A stretch of DNA of 64,000 nt from Anadara kagoshimensis (taxonomy: Eukaryota > Mollusca > Bivalvia > Arcoida > Arcidae): positions 42,587,464-42,651,463 of the forward strand of contig CM037857.1 in the NCBI GenBank assembly GCA_021292105.1. Direction: 5' to 3'. The notes below the pieces were generated by a model. The model was not told where the DNA came from. It saw only the letters and a program-made list of their open reading frames with translations, and ran no database searches. Below, piece by piece: positions 1 through 12,043 of this stretch. Positions within the stretch are counted from its first letter, which is position 1, and each line of letters starts with the position of its first letter. A program made the position numbers and the translations under genes.

Positions 1-164
1 ATCTTACCTTCATTCCCACAACCTGCAGCTTATCATTTATCTCTGTTTTATAGGCAGTGTTATGCTTTGTTTGTTGTTGTTTTTATTATGATTTTATGTT
101 GATTAATTTTATATGTGTTGAATCAAATTGAATACTGATTTTATTTGTTTGTACCCTTGATCAG

Positions 165-327
165 CCCAAGTACAAATAGCTGTTATGTTCATTACCAGCT
201 AGATAGTGGAGTGAAAGCGTCGGAGAGAAAACCAAATGTAGCAACTTTGTTGTTTATAGTTGGTGATTTACAAGAGTGTAAGAAAGTATTGGAGGAGAAA
301 AAAGCAAACAAACGCCACCACAACTGA
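165..327 (+). CDS. Probable last coding exon of an unidentified plus-strand gene (partial)
   Basis: Follows a pyrimidine-rich acceptor (TTGATCAG|CCCA). Its first base finishes a split codon, then 53 residues read PSTNSCYVHYQLDSGVKA..VATLLFIVGDLQECKKVLEEKK.. to a TGA at 325-327. The composition is protein-like and the LF.VGDLQECKKVLEEK part looks like an amphipathic helical repeat, but I do not recognise the family. The rest of the gene lies left of the window. It would be convergent with the ARID5-like gene. A chance open frame is the alternative. Confidence 0.45.
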
Positions 328-2386
328 AGTGGTTTTAATAATTTATTTCCATGAAATAAATGTTGTACAGAAAAAAGTGCTGATTCCATCCATTTGTACA
401 TTTTGTACATAGTTTTAGATGTGTAATATTTTAGACAGCCTTTCTGTGTATAGCCCCTAGTAGCATCGTCCAACAATACTTGTACAGATACAGTTGTGTA
501 CATAGAACACATACTAGAGACAGTGACAAAGCCATTTCATATTAAAACTTGATGTAAATTGCTAGTAGAGATTATTATTTATTATTTGTCATGGAGCCAT
601 TGTATGTTTGTATGTATGGTGGTTGTGAGGGTGCTAGCTAGTCATGAATGTGACATGTTACATACCGGTACATTTAATAAGGAACCAAAAAAAAAGTAAT
701 AATGAAAAAATTGAATTTGCAGTGTGCAAATTTGCATATGATTATTGATTCAAGAGAAATCATGTATTTATTATTATCATCCTTTTTTCCTATGTGTTTC
801 TGTCTTTCTCTCGCTTGCTTCCTTTCTATTCTTTCTCTTGTCTTTACTATCATAGACTATTTTTATGTATTTTAAATAGTTTTGATATTTTTTTGTAAAA
901 TTATGTTCAGTGCTATATTGTTGTAGAGTAGTAGTAAATGTTGTGTTGGGTGTTGTATAAATTTGAAAACTGTCTCATATGGAGTATATTTATTTTTTAA
1001 ATATTGTTTTTTGGGAAAAAAATACAAACAATGGGGAATTAACATTGAAACTACCCGTAACCAATTAATATTTAATTTTTTTTATTGAAAACTTTAAAAG
1101 ATACAATAAAAGAAATCAGAATAAATTTGATATTTGCCGGTACAGAATTTCCATACTGTTACATACATCAGTTATTTTAGAACTTTTTCATGCTCCGACA
1201 GTGTTTTTGTGCTGACTTGGTAGTTCTTTATACAAGTGTAGGAGAGATTTATTTATAAGACGTATAAATGAGAGAATAAATGAATCATGGCCCTGATTAC
1301 TTGTAAAGTTTGTAATTAATTTGTACAGATGAACAAATTGTGAATAGTGACACTAAAGTCTGTAAGCAGCTATGTATTATCATTTACTCAGAGCTTCATA
1401 ATTAATGTAGTCATTAGCAGTCTCTGGAGTTATCTCCATGGTTTGAATTTAGTCTGTGTTTCAGTTGGTATAATTCAGGGAGGGATGGGGGTCATAATAA
1501 ATTAAATTTGATAGATTAGTTTTTTTTCCTTGTAGAGTAGAATTTTACAGAAAGACCTCTTTTGAATGAGGAATTCTTATGTTACAAAGTTGTTTTTATT
1601 ATTAAATTATTTTTATTTTATTTATTTTTGTGATGGTCATTGTTCAATTTTTGACGGTGACCATCCTTTGTTTTGGTAGATGTAGCTCAGTAGCTTAGAA
1701 TGCTATTTAAACCTGGGAGTTGTCAAAAATACAAACTAGTGCCGTATAGTTAATATGTTTAGATTAGCAAAAATTAGAGAGAAAAATAGTTTTTTTTAAA
1801 AAAAGACAAATGTGATGATGATATTGTAACACTCATCCTGTGATTTTACTTACTATGTTAGAGAAAGAACAATTGTGATAAATAAAGCATAGAGATAAAT
1901 TATGTTGTTTTTGTCAGTCATACATAGATGGTGATTTGAGTAATCATTTCATGTGATATCCTGATCTGGGGTTCACTCATCGAGCCTGAAGACTATCACA
2001 TACTGCTAATCAAGTATGCATAACAAAATAAAATCATCTTTGAAAGTGGAATAATACAGTTTTATGTTTTCCTTCATACGTGAAGAAATGGGAAAATGAG
2101 ACCTGTTGGTACCAGTTTCACTATAAACTTAAAAAAAAACCAAAACAAGTATGTTATATTAAAAAAAGAGATTTTTTTTATAAATATGAATAGTGAAACT
2201 ATTGCCCCGGTGATGTGATACATAACTACATGTATGTAGAAAAAATAATTCCAAATGTTGATGGGCATTTATCATTTAGTAGATCTTTGAACCCCAGATT
2301 TTGTAGACTTGCTATGTGATATCATAGGTAGACAATAAAATAGTAAGTTAATATATAAATGCTTGTGTCGTCAAGATATAGGTTAG
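328..2386. other. AT-rich probable 3' UTR / intergenic
   Basis: No open frames of note. It contains AATAAA at 355-360 close to the stop, further AATAAA sites near 1121 and 1275, and several Pumilio-type motifs near the start. It is consistent with a 3' UTR of the left gene followed by spacer. Confidence 0.35.
404..504 (+). promoter_or_regulatory. Pumilio-type 3' UTR motifs
   Basis: TGTACATA occurs at 404-411 and 497-504, matching the UGUANAUA Pumilio response element, less than 200 bases after the stop codon at 327. The role is inferred from motif and position only. Confidence 0.35.
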
Positions 2387-2585
2387 AATTGACATATCGC
2401 TGACCATGCCCACAATGTTCCAACAAAGGCCTGGCATGCTTGAATTACACGCAAAAAGAATGAACACTCAGCCTATATTGCGCTGTTTAATGATGTCACT
2501 GACACTAGTACGTCATTAGCTGCTTTGGTACCGTGATGGCGGCCTTTGTCAGAACATTGTGGGCGTGGCCGGCAATCCGTCAATT
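2387..2585 (+). mobile_element. Short inverted-repeat element, family H, copy 1
   Basis: About 199 bp with imperfect terminal inverted repeats of about 45 bp. The left end reads AATTGACATATCGCTGACCA and the right end GGGCGTGGCCGG..TCAATT. It is locally GC-richer than its surroundings. A second, opposite-orientation copy is at 10677-10886. Non-coding, so MITE-like. Confidence 0.75.
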
Positions 2586-3558
2586 AAAAGTATGAAGAAA
2601 AACGCACATTGAAGAGAAACTTAACCACATTTGTACATGTATATCTACAGATCTGTAGTAGAAATTTATGATATAATAAAAAACAAGTGTAGCCTTATAT
2701 ACAAAGAATGGTAGAATGAAAGAAATGAGTGACTGAGACCACAAGTTTGTGTGGAGATATGTATGTTTATATAGACATCTGTTGTCTGACTTGTGTATTT
2801 TTAAAGTTATCTTACCTGAACAAATAGTGATAACAACACATTTTTTCATTGTAAGTTGATCTTAAAATTTTCATCAGGAAAAAAAGTTTTTAATGTAACT
2901 TGCTGCATTCCAGAAAGTTTAGATAATATTAAAAATTACACGAATCTGATTTATCTGGAATTTATTTTTTTTTACCGAACATTTTTCCTTTCTACTGTAA
3001 TGAAATAAATTATATATTTTTTAACTCTTAAATATGATAATTTATACATCTTGATTACTGATAGACTCAATCATGCAACAGAAATTGTTTATCTGAAACT
3101 TCAGTTCTTGTTATTATTTTGAAATATTTTAAGTTTCGTTTTACATTCAACTCATTTTTGCTTGGTTATTATTTTTATAAATTATTTTAAGTTTGCTGTA
3201 GTGGGATGGGGTAAGTCAAGTGAATTTTTTTTTAAAAGAAGGAATAACAAAAAACCAAGATGAATTTTAATTTTTAAATACATGTACGGTACTTCAAGTC
3301 CTGAAGAAAATTATGACGTGACAAAAACGCACAAAATTAATTTTCAACTAGATATACATGAAACTTGTTCTTATGTGTCCGGATTAAAAAAAAGGCTCAA
3401 TTGAAACTTGTTTCTGATGTGTACACTGTTTTTATATATAAAGTCGTGGTTGTATACTCTATAAATACTGCTACATATTGTGACATACATATGCTAGTAT
3501 ATATCTATATATATATAATCATATTGTGACCTTCTGTGTATTGATGATCTCTATATCA

Positions 3559-3606
3559 AATAAATTTTTATCTATATCATATATACATGTCTTTGTTTTG
3601 TTTCAT
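3559..3606 (+). terminator. Candidate distal poly(A) signal
   Basis: AATAAA at 3559-3564 is followed about 25 bases later by a GT-rich tract (TGTCTTTGTTTTGTTTC), the usual spacing of a cleavage site and downstream element. It could end a long 3' UTR of the left gene; the proximal signal at 355 is the alternative. Confidence 0.35.
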
Positions 3607-3640
3607 CATAGTACTGGTACATGTACAATGTATATATATA

Positions 3641-3887
3641 TATAAGTAAACAACATTGACCTGTCCGCTTGACCTTTCATAAGGAATATTCATATAGGAG
3701 GGTCCAACCATTAAATGGGTAGTGTTAAGTTAATACATACACAGTACACAGGTGTACTCCATGAGGTGAGGGTATCTCGTGATGTATACAGAATAAACAC
3801 CTGTGTTCCCTGTACACAGATATACTTGGTCCGTGATAAATATTTAAATGAAAGGTCAAGCGGACAGGTCAAAGTTGTTTACCTATA
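3641..3887 (+). mobile_element. Short inverted-repeat element, family V, copy 1
   Basis: About 247 bp. Both ends carry the same inverted motif (GACCTGTCCGCTTGACCTTT in either orientation) within about 38-bp arms, bordered by TATA. The second copy, inverted, is at 60413-60638. No coding capacity; MITE-like. Confidence 0.8.
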
Positions 3888-3889
3888 CA

Positions 3890-4021
3890 TGAGGTTTTAT
3901 GTCCCAGTCCATAATATTTTACTTATATCAAGACATCACCACCTATAGGTTAAGTGACAGAAATTTTTACTTTTGCGGTGTGCTCAGGGCAGTGTTCAGT
4001 CGAAGAGGGTTCTTCAACATA
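3890..4021 (-). mobile_element. SINE-1 fragment (core and tail)
   Basis: Minus-strand piece with the SINE-1 tail (ATGTCCCAGTCC.., ACTTATATCAAGACATCACC) and part of the core ending in GGGTTCTTCAACAT. The tRNA head is missing. It sits directly beside the family V element. Confidence 0.6.
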
Positions 4022-4045
4022 TCAGCTAACATACATATTAATCTG

Positions 4046-4330
4046 AAGACATAGCCGAGTGGTACTGTCACTGGCTTTTGAAGTAAAGGGTTATGGGTTC
4101 AAACCTCTCTCGGGACTTGGAAATTTTCTGCCCATACTAGAGCTGCAAAAAGCTCATTACTAGAATAGTCTTTCTGATAGACTGGAAACAGGTTCCATGT
4201 CTCATTGCATGCTACAGACACCTCTGTAGAGTTCGAAAAAGAGTAGGCCACCTGTGACCGCTACAGAGGAGGCTTACAACTTGGTTATAATTTGAACTAA
4301 AAGCAATTGAAACAGACTGAGTAAAGTAAG
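4046..4330 (+). mobile_element. tRNA-derived SINE-like element, third type
   Basis: The head has an A-box-like TAGCCGAGTGGT at 4052-4063 and a B-box-like GGTTCAAACCT, spaced as in a Leu/Ser-type tRNA, followed by about 220 bp of unrelated body. The body does not match SINE-1 or SINE-2. Not a functional tRNA: no acceptor stem pairs. Confidence 0.5.
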
Positions 4331-4652
4331 AATTCTAACATGACCTGCGTTTTCCTTCATATGAAGCAGGAAGAGAGCCAGCTGTGGTATAACAAACGAT
4401 ATACCCATGGCTATTCCATTTTAAAGATGTGCTCCCTTGCTTATCTTATGAAGTAATTCTGTTTGTCGTGAACAATGGTTGAGACGTAATTTTCATTCAT
4501 AAAATCATTTATTTCATTTGAGGCAATATCAATTATTACTGAATTGTTTCAATGGACCTTTTTGCAAATAAATAGTAAAATGTACTACTGGAGAAAGAGT
4601 TCGCAATGATTATTTCAATCCTTTTTATTTAAGTCATGATAGAATTGAAATG

Positions 4653-4769
4653 ATCAACATTTACCCATGGTATATTGTCGAATAGTACAAGAGCCACCTC
4701 CTGATATCTTCTTCCGCATGTAAACTCTGCCCATGCATTATTCGACGATATACCACGGTAAATGTTGAT
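4653..4769. repeat. Imperfect hairpin
   Basis: Arms of about 34 bp (ATCAACATTTACCCATGGTA and its near complement ending TACCACGGTAAATGTTGAT) around a loop of about 48 bp. It looks like a tiny foldback element. Confidence 0.6.
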
Positions 4770-4788
4770 TGTTCTTAAGTATATCTAC

Positions 4789-5022
4789 CATAGTTTATAA
4801 GACAACTTGGAGCTCAGTGGCTGAATTGTCTAAAAACCATGCTTGCAGCACCTCTTGCAAGTATAAAATAAGTTCAAATCAGGTAGACCAGAGAAAGTTT
4901 GTCAGTTTACTTGCAAAAAGCCAGTGTTTTTTCCTGGGCACTCTGGTTTCCTCCTCCATTTCAGAACTGACCATCCGATGTAAGTGAAAGCACCTCGACT
5001 GGGGCATAATTCTGTTAATCCA
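4789..5022 (+). mobile_element. SINE-2 copy
   Basis: Plus-strand copy with a decayed tRNA-like head (GCTCAGTGGCTGAATTGTCT), the family core (AAGTTTGTCAGTTTACTTGC.., GGCACTCTGGTTTCCTCC) and tail (CTCGACTGGGGCATAATTCT). Confidence 0.6.
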
Positions 5023-5735
5023 CTTAATAGATTTTAACAAAAATCTTTAAGCATTTAACACTCGGCCCGATACTCAAGCTCATGTTGAGTGTACTACATA
5101 CTGTATAACTAGAAATATCTATGGGTAGAAATTTTTGCAGTTTTATATTCAGAAACTTGTTCACATGTCCTTATTTTCAAAGTTAATGAGCTGTTAGGTA
5201 AGCTCATTTGTATATTTTATCATGAATAAAAATGAGCAGTGTACTTATTTTTAGCGGTTAAAGCTTGGCAGTTAAAATCACGGATATTAATACTTCACAA
5301 ATATTTCTTGTTATACAGTTCTTAAAAAATGTAAAACTGGTATCTTTAAGTAAATAAATATCGATAAATAAATACCAATCTTTAAATAAATAAATAGATA
5401 TTGATAAATAAATAAGACAGTTTTTATAACAATTTTCATTTATTATAATTGCCTTGATAATCATCACAGAAAATTGATACAATTATAAACGATCTATGTT
5501 ACTTTTATTGCATTATTACAAGTCTGTGTATATGTTAAATGTTGCATATCAATAATTATATCTATATATGTAAGCTTATGGGATAGGAATGGATGGGGTG
5601 GGTGGGGGATGGAGGGATAGTGCTGTTTTAATGATGAACATGCATGATTATATTGAATATAATAAATGACAATAATTCTATATATTGCACATTTGACTGT
5701 CTTCAAAAAAGAGTTGTAATATGTCTTAATGAAAT

Positions 5736-6260
5736 TACAGTAAAGCCTGTCTAAACTGAACACCTTCTTGGTTCAAGATTCTGTTTACATTACACCAATT
5801 TTCCGTTTACCAGTGCTTAGGATTCTGTTTACATTACACCAATTTTCAGTTTACCAGTACTCAGGGGTTCTGTTTACATTAAACCAGTTTTCAGTTTACT
5901 AGCACTCAGAATTCTGTTTACATAACACCGATTTTCAGTTTACTAGCACTGTGAATTTCAGTTTACCAGTACTCAGAGTTCTGTTTACAATACACCAATT
6001 TTCAGTTTACCAGTACTCAGGATTCTGTTTACAATACACCAATTTTCAGTTTACCAGTACTCAGGATTCTGTTTACAATACACCAATTTTCAGTTTACCA
6101 GTACTCAGGATTCTGTTTACAATACACCAATTTTCAGTTTACCAGTACTCAGGATTCTGTTTACAATACACCAATTTTCAGTTTACCAGTACTCAGGATT
6201 CTGTTTACAATACACTGATTTTCAGTTTACCAGTACTCAAGATTAAGTTTAGACAGTTTC
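5736..6260 (+). repeat. 44-bp minisatellite within element-like ends
   Basis: About 11 units of 44 bp built on CAGTTTACCAGTACTCAGGA and TTCTGTTTACAATACACC. Left units are diverged; units from 5960 to 6220 are nearly identical. The array is bordered by CTGTCTAAACTGAA on the left and AGTTTAGACAG on the right, inverted relative to each other. The 153-residue open frame here is just the repeat read in rotating frames. Confidence 0.9.
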
Positions 6261-6884
6261 TACAGTACATAAATGTCTTTAACCATAATGTTTTGATTAA
6301 CATGAAAATATACATTATTCTCAATACCCATATTGTATATAAAACATTGCTGAGAAAACATTTAAAGTTCTACATACAACTAATGTTTATAAATGATACT
6401 GGTATGTTTTGATGAAAATCTGAAGAACTTTAGACTGAACTCTGCAATTTGATCTTTTAATATTTATTCTGGCAATGTGGTTCGTCTGTTGTATCATATA
6501 GTAACCCTTCATACAGACTTAAGACTTCCTTAGTACTCTTAGTTTTCCCCTAAAACAACACTCTGCCAGGGTATGGGTATTTTTCCATCACCACCTTCAC
6601 AAATATGAAACTGTTTTATATGGTAAACTACATTCTATTGCATATTTAAACAACCAACCTAAAATGGGTCAAAGACTCGAACAAAAGGGATAAAGAAATG
6701 CTGTAAACTATGAGAGAAATTTCTGAACAATCAATATAGTGAGATGTGAAGCTTCAATGTTCTTTGTTGGGAACTATAGGTGGAGTTGATAGTACAAACT
6801 TATATCTAACTACATACATGTATACTCTTTACACATGATGTAAATTGAGTAGAGTGTTTATGTTCCAGTGTCAAGATTTTTTTT

Positions 6885-7070
6885 AAACTTAATTGACTTG
6901 GTCAGTTATGGGAGAGTGAAGAAACCCAGAGTACACAGAAAACTCAAACTTTTGGCAATGTAAATTGACAAACATTCTCACATTAGAATTTGCCTGAGTG
7001 GGATTTTAACCTACACTGTGAGAGGTGATGTGATCCGTAAATCAGCTTTAGACCACTTGGCCATCACCAA
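6885..7070 (-). mobile_element. SINE-2 copy
   Basis: Minus-strand copy. It carries ACTTTTGGCAATGTAAATTG and ACAAACATTCTCACATTAG from the core, and the tRNA-like head appears as TTTAGACCACTTGGCCATCA on the plus strand. Confidence 0.65.
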
Positions 7071-7380
7071 ACACCCTTACTAACAGAGTTATACAAAACA
7101 TACAAACTTATCTAGACTAAACAGAACATTATATTGCCCTAATGTCAAATTGCAAGGTCACATAATCATTAATGCCAAGTTTTATTTGTAATTAATCAAT
7201 AACTTTCAGTTTCATAAACAACACTTAGTAGGATAAATCTTTTTATCTATTACAACAATGAGAGTAACAAACTCTGCTCACTCTGACTATCTGTCAAATT
7301 TCACCATTCATGGACATTATTGTAAAACAGAATGTAAATGCTGTTAAGAAAATAGTTAAATGCATCTGATATAAATTCCA

Positions 7381-7525
7381 TCCAAGCGAACCGGTAAAAG
7401 TGGCCTTAATATACAGGTTCAAATGATATACATTGTATATAAAGAACAATTGGGATAAAATTCTACTGGCCTTTATAAACAGGTGACCCTTACATAGAGG
7501 AGGCCTTTAAGGCAGGTTGGACTGT
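7381..7525 (+). mobile_element. P element copy (left end missing)
   Basis: Contains the family's AAAGTGGCCTTAATATACAG, AAAGAACAATTGGGATAAAA, CTACTGGCCTTTATAAACAG and GGCAGGTTGGACTGT segments. The left inverted end is not recognisable. Confidence 0.7.
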
Positions 7526-9150
7526 GCAATTCATCATACATAGACATGAATGGTAATTCTGGAAATAAGTGTTCAATATCTCTAAAGGGAGATAAATCTA
7601 GGATACAGGGGAAAATGTCAGGATAAAGGGGGGAATATCCATAACACAAGTACAAATATAATGTCCAACATTGAAGACAGAAAACAGAGCAATGTTTGGT
7701 GTAGTTTCCCTTTGACTATTGTGTTTTAGTGCAAAATATCAGGAAATAGCTCAAATGTTTGACATAAACAGAACATAAAAAGCATGCAATAATAACCTCT
7801 GTTATCATTCTGATATAGGACTAGAAGCTAATCATTTCCATCATAAATAAATCTCTTAATTAACCTCCTAATTAACATGTATAAATAAAAAATAGGTATA
7901 CCAAAAATGTTAAAGAGGAAAGCAAAATAAATGAACAAATTAAACAAAATAAGCCAAAATTTGGAAAATAAGTAAATATATTGACCAAAAAAATTAATAA
8001 ACAATATATAAAATTAAAAAAAAAAAAACAGGGGAAACACAAAGAAAAATTGTTTCAAAACAAAGAAAAAATTTCCAAAATTCCAAAAACGAAATTTTAA
8101 CTTATCTGAAAGTTGTTTTTGATATTAAACAATCAAAATCATGCAGAAAATCTTTTTAAACAGAAAAACAGGAAAAAATATGAACATGTATTTGTGTCTT
8201 AAAAATCTATTCAGATGCGATTCTAATACATATATAATATTCATCATCCTCACCCAGTACAATATTTAGTTATATGTGTACTAATATATATCTCATCTTT
8301 AATAAATTTGTAACAAATCTATAATAATAATAATAACAAAGAACAGGTAATACTATAACACTGAACAAAGCAGCTAATTAATAGAGGAACATGTGTTAGA
8401 ACTCTGAAAACAACAAAATTATCTTAAAACATGATGCTAATTTACCCACTCTACAACTTAATAACTAAACATACTCCAAAACTACCCATGAACATGTTCT
8501 GGGTATTAAATTCAAATTTTCAAAAATTTATGAACAGTTCTCAATAAACCACAAACATTCTTTAATCAAAATTGCCATACTTTTAAAAATATTTTATTTA
8601 GAAATTTATGAAATGATGTTATTAAATCAACAAATCTGTTGTACTGGTAAAAGCATTTTTTAACTAAAAAATCCTTTGATTTAAGCTTTTCCAATGCAAA
8701 ATATTTGTTCCCTTTTTGAAATGTTTCATAAAACTTTCTAAATAGTGAAACAAAACAATCTCTGTTTAACATGATTACGCATATAAACACACTTTTGGTC
8801 ATAAAAATAACTTCCTTTTAATTTGTTTTAAAAAAATTAAATGCTTATTATTCTAAGGTGAAAGAAAAAGTAATTATAGGAAAAAGAACCCTTAACCAAC
8901 CAACGCCTATCTGTGAAATCTTGTCAATTATGATACAATACAAATAAATCACATGGTGTGTATCCACTGAAAACATATCTATTTATAACAGATCACATGA
9001 CACATCATGTGATAAATATATTTGACCAACGGGAAATAAAACTATCACAATGAATAACAAGTACAAATATTAAATATATATCTACATCTAAATATTCATC
9101 ACCCACAGAAACAAAAACACAAGATGAATGTGCAATCACAAGATTAAGAA
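7526..9150. other. AT-rich spacer, possibly distal 3' UTR of ARID5-like gene
   Basis: Very AT-rich with A-runs near 8015 and short ATA tracts. No coding frame is supported. A minus-strand AATAAA (TTTATT near 8591) with GT-rich sequence beyond it on the minus strand is one possible 3' end of the ARID5-like transcript, but there is no way to choose among several. Confidence 0.3.
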
Positions 9151-9154
9151 TGGT

Positions 9155-9300
9155 GTTTTCAATGTGCTGAATAACCAATGACCCTATTTCGATGTGCTGA
9201 TTAACCAATGCCCCTTTTTTCAATGTGCTGATTAACCAATGCCCCCTTTTCAATATTCTGATTAACCAATGTGCCCTTTTTCAATGTGTTTGTTAATCAA
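9155..9300 (+). repeat. 30-bp tandem repeat
   Basis: About five units of roughly 30 bp (CTGATTAACCAATGCCCC followed by a T-rich run and CAATGTG). A stray further unit occurs near 9412-9440. Confidence 0.75.
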
Positions 9301-9640
9301 CATCCCTTTACTTGTCTCTGTAATTTATATAACCTCCTATGTTGTAGATATGATTGTTTTAGTGCTTTGGCTGTTTGGGAATCTGTTGCTGTGGGACCTT
9401 GCAAGAAGATTAATCAATGCCCCTTTTTTCAATGTAATTTTTAACTTGCTTAATGTCTCCTTATAAAACAAATAACAGTGACTGAATTCCACGATAATTA
9501 ATGAATTATTATGGGTTTTTTTAAGTTACGAAAAATGTTTGGCAGTAATTTCTTGCACCAGATTGGAAATTCATAACCAATAAACATAATATTTATGCAT
9601 AAAATTAACAAAATTAAAGGGCATCATACGCTTAATAAAC

Positions 9641-9873
9641 TCAAGAATGAAGGCTGCCTTTTGTAGAATCTACTCAAAAATGAAGGCTGCCTTTTGTAGA
9701 ATCTACTCAAGAATGAAGGCTGCCTTTTGTAGAATCTACTCAAAAATGAAGGCTGCCTTTTGTAGAATCTACTCAAGAATGAAGGCTGCCTTTTGTAGAA
9801 TCTACTTAAGAATGAAAGCTGCCTTTTGTAGAATCTACTCAAGAATGAAGGCTGCCTTTTGTAGAATCTCGAC
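9641..9873 (+). repeat. 33-bp minisatellite
   Basis: Seven near-perfect units (GAAGGCTGCCTTTTGTAGAA, TCTACTCAA). Because the unit is a multiple of three, it reads open on both strands (MKAAFCRIYSK on plus). No start context, splice signal or homology supports translation. Confidence 0.93.
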
Positions 9874-10450
9874 TGAATTCAATGATTGGAAAAAAGACAT
9901 TTATTTTCATGTTGTAAAAAAGAAGTTTAAATTCACACATCTGGATTTCCTTGATCATCTTGGATTTAAACTAAATTTAAAAAAAAAAGGTTGGCATACA
10001 GCTAATGTTACATCTCCCAAGTCATAAAAAACAACTACATGTATATAATAACCCAAACCATGTTAATTTGTAAATTTTTATACATTTGTATTGAAAAGTA
10101 TATATAAATAAAATAATGACACTGGTATAAGTTTTGGGGGATAGGCTGGGGTCCGTCTACACACTATTTATTACAATTCTATTTTTTTTTTGCCTTAAGC
10201 TTAAAAATCATCCCTTTGTCCCCCTCAGTTTTGTCTGACAAGAAATTTGGAAATTCTGTGTAAAACTATCATCAAGTATCTGGTTACAATTACAAGCTTA
10301 AGTAGAACAAAAAGAACAAAAAATATAAAATATTTAAACAAAATACAGTATAAAATTGTGAATGTAATGCATGCTTTTTAGACATGAACATGTGTAACAA
10401 TGAAAAACTGTAAATGACAAACTGTCTTACATTATGTGGCAAATATATAC

Positions 10451-10951
10451 AGTAAAACCTTGTTATAAATACACCTTCATGTACAAGTATTTTGTCACCT
10501 TGCTGAATGACACAGTAGGTAAATCTAAAACTCTATGTATACAGTAAACATGCTTATAATTCAATCACTTTATTATCAAACTCTATCACTTCAGTCGATG
10601 CCATTTTCCAGAACAAAATGCTTTTATTGTTTGAATTATAAGAATGTTTACACGTATCAGCCATGATATTAGTGGTAATTGACATATCACCTGCCATGCC
10701 TCTAATGTTTTGACACTGGCTGCCATCACGGTAACAAAGCTGCATCACAGCAACTAACGACCTTCTAGTGTCAGTGACGTCATTAAATATCACAATTTAG
10801 ACCGAGTTTTCATTCTTTTTGCATGTAATTCAAGCATGCTGGGCCTTTGTCGGAACATTGTGGGCGTGGCCGGCTATACATCAATTGTATTGCCAAATCC
10901 CTTTATAATGCCAAATTGCACAAATGTTGAATGCATAACAAGGTTTACTAT
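10451..10951 (+). mobile_element. pogo/Tigger-like MITE with a nested family H element
   Basis: Left end TACAGTAAAACCTTGTTATA and right end CATAACAAGGTTTACTATG are inverted and resemble pogo-type ends (CAGTnAAACCT...). It has been enlarged by the nested family H element at 10677-10886. A related partial copy is at 62014-62100. Confidence 0.6.
10677..10886 (-). mobile_element. Short inverted-repeat element, family H, copy 2
   Basis: About 210 bp, opposite orientation to copy 1 at 2387-2585. It shares the GACATATC end, CTGCCATCACGGTAACAAAG, the AGTGTCAGTGACGTCATTAA middle and the GGAACATTGTGGGCGTGGCC end. It contains a TGACGTCA palindrome in the body. Confidence 0.75.
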
Positions 10952-10956
10952 GTTAC

Positions 10957-11093
10957 TCTGTGTGTGTGTGTGTGTTCCAGTTTGATTAACCTAACTTGAT
11001 AACAAGCCTATTCCAATTTGATTGAGACATGATTTGTTAATGATGAGCAATGCTTATAATGGATCTGTTGAATTCATCAGTGCTTACTATAGC

Positions 11094-11131
<38 letters not shown>

Positions 11132-11316
11132 CCCATTTGATTGACATTAATTGTTGATCGCGAGTCCTACTCATGGTAGATCTGTTGAATTCATCAGTGC
11201 TTACTATAGCACTGTGTGTGTGTGTGTGTGTGTGTTGCCGTTTTGATTGACATTAATTGTTGATGGTGAGTCCTACTCATGGTAGATCTGTTGAATTCAT
11301 CAGTGCTTACTATAGC

Positions 11317-11354
<38 letters not shown>

Positions 11355-11520
11355 CCCTTTTGATTGACATTAATTGTTGATCGCGAGTCTTACTCATGGT
11401 AGATCTGTTGAATTCATCAGTGCTTACTATAGCACTGTGTGTGTGTGTGTGTGTGTGTGTTCCCATTTGATTGACATTAATTGTTGATGGTGAGTCCTAC
11501 TCATGGTCGATCTATTTAAA
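10957..11520 (+). repeat. GT-microsatellite-bearing tandem repeat
   Basis: Five units of about 110-125 bp, each made of a (GT)n run of variable length plus TTGATTGACATTAATTGTTG, CTACTCATGGTAGATCTGTT and GAATTCATCAGTGCTTACTA. Length differences come mostly from the GT runs. The His/Thr-rich minus-strand frame is an artefact. Confidence 0.9.
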
Positions 11521-11834
11521 TTCTAATTCAGTTATGCTTTCATCACTATGGTATACATGAAATGATGCCTCCAAGTTACTCCAAGCATTAATCTTTAAAT
11601 ATAAGGTTTAAATTGATTGAAAAAAGTTACACCTGAGTTGAGATAGTCAAGATTAGTTCTAGTGGGCACTATTAAAGCCATTTCAAGACAGTTTAATGGT
11701 TATTTTTTCATTTTTTGAAAATCTTATTTTAGTTTTGAAATCCTGAAATGCCATGTGACATGCGAATAACCAATCTATGACATCAGGCAAAAGCAAGCAA
11801 GAAGTGACATCATTTTAGCAGATGTAATTATATT

Positions 11835-12043
11835 CGTATAATGGGGTTCGATGCTGTACCACGTGATACCCTCTAACATTTGTGCGGAACACTTATTTCC
11901 AATGGATATGGAATAGCATGAAATGACATTTTTCCGCGAAAATGACATCATTCCGGGAATGTGTGGCATTGACGTTTTCCAAAATGTTCCGCACAAACTT
12001 TAAGAGGCATTGATCATGTGGTACAGCGGTGAACTCCATTATA
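11835..12043. mobile_element. Foldback element core
   Basis: Inverted arms of about 59 bp at 11835-11893 and 11984-12043 (GTACCACGTGATACC and ACATTTGTGCGGAACA against their complements). The outer sequence from about 11650 (GCCATTTCAAGACAGTTTAA) resembles the end of the foldback element at 19790-20372, so both may be one family. Confidence 0.65.

Noticed and set aside
5951-6412. 153-residue open frame
   Set aside because: It reads the 44-bp repeat in all three rotating frames; not coding.
9624-10027. Open frames on both strands with an 11-residue repeat
   Set aside because: Product of a 33-bp minisatellite with no stops; nothing indicates translation.
11194-11466. His/Thr-rich minus-strand frame
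   Set aside because: Translation of GT microsatellites within a tandem repeat.
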